This document shows, one piece after another, positions 63,823 through 64,000 of a stretch of DNA of 64,000 bases (the first letter of the stretch is position 1; every line of letters begins with the position of its first letter). Below the pieces are notes generated by a model. The model saw nothing but the letters and a program-made list of their open reading frames with translations. It had not been told where the DNA came from and searched no databases. Position numbers and translations under genes: made by a program. Origin of the DNA: Heliocidaris tuberculata. Its lineage: Eukaryota; Echinodermata; Echinoidea; Camarodonta; Echinometridae. The DNA is taken from contig CM046846.1 of the NCBI GenBank assembly GCA_025618425.1, positions 28,669,385-28,733,384 of the forward strand, given 5' to 3'.

Positions 63823-64000
63823 GATAGGGATATTACTCATTGATATTGATATTGGTAAGGCCCAATTTTTTGGCACATTTCTTTGATTTTAGAATATGAA
63901 TAACAAGACGCTATACTGTAACAATTTCATTGCTGTTGTGAAGTACTGTCTTCTTTAGAAGAAATATTACACATATGAGAGGTAAAAAAATAATTCACAT

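Larger units (their letters stand above)
42548..64000 (-). other. M6/PLP upstream intron or intergenic DNA, no gene recognised
   Basis: The M6 start exon should lie here or further right, but it may encode only one or two residues and cannot be found by eye. I read both strands for conserved domains and saw none. The content is AT-rich unique sequence and simple repeats. One modest open frame (45303-45515 plus) is mentioned among the findings. Confidence 0.55.

Overview
The window is non-coding-rich animal DNA with spliced genes, phase-consistent GT-AG introns, interspersed MITE/SINE/LINE repeats and many microsatellites. No bacterial, plasmid or phage structure is visible. The repeat style (TACATGTA-rich introns, purine/pyrimidine microsatellites, tRNA-like SINEs, fold-back MITEs) together with the genes suggests a marine invertebrate deuterostome, most likely an echinoderm. 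The species cannot be proved from the sequence. A 500-base run of N (26936-27435) is a scaffold gap that divides the window into two contigs.

Left contig (1-26935). An acid ceramidase gene (ASAH1 type) runs on the minus strand. Seven coding exons are visible (190-6975), from the signal peptide through the autocleavage/catalytic Cys and the Arg/Asp pair, and the last exons lie beyond the left edge. About 1.9 kb away and head-to-head with it is the first coding exon of a neurobeachin/LRBA-type BEACH-protein gene on the plus strand (8884-9048). No further exon of that gene was found, so its first intron appears to be very long. That intron holds a dense record of transposon insertions, including a three-level nested insertion at 17846-19504 and a GATC-rich hAT-like element at 24451-24899 with a perfect 8-bp target duplication. 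A minisatellite of about 108 bp runs into the gap.

Right contig (27436-64000). The recognised gene is a four-transmembrane proteolipid/M6 (PLP/DM20/GPM6) family gene on the minus strand. Three exons are visible (42349-42547, 31893-32052, 27590-27742), matching the vertebrate PLP exon plan. A start exon upstream (higher coordinate) and the last exons (in the gap or further left) are missing. A second partial copy of its TM3 exon lies directly against the gap. Exons 3 and 4 do not join in phase by the obvious splice sites. The rest is intronic or intergenic DNA with fold-back MITEs, diverged tandem arrays, minisatellites and long (GA)n/(CT)n, (TA)n, poly-C and poly-G tracts. From 43 to 64 kb I recognise no gene.

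If the join across the gap is right, the M6 gene lies antisense inside the neurobeachin-type gene. The apparent change of repeat style at the gap leaves a misjoin possible. I found no undescribed multi-gene system. The most interesting items are the nested gene arrangement, the duplicated and phase-anomalous M6 exon, and the transposon stratigraphy.
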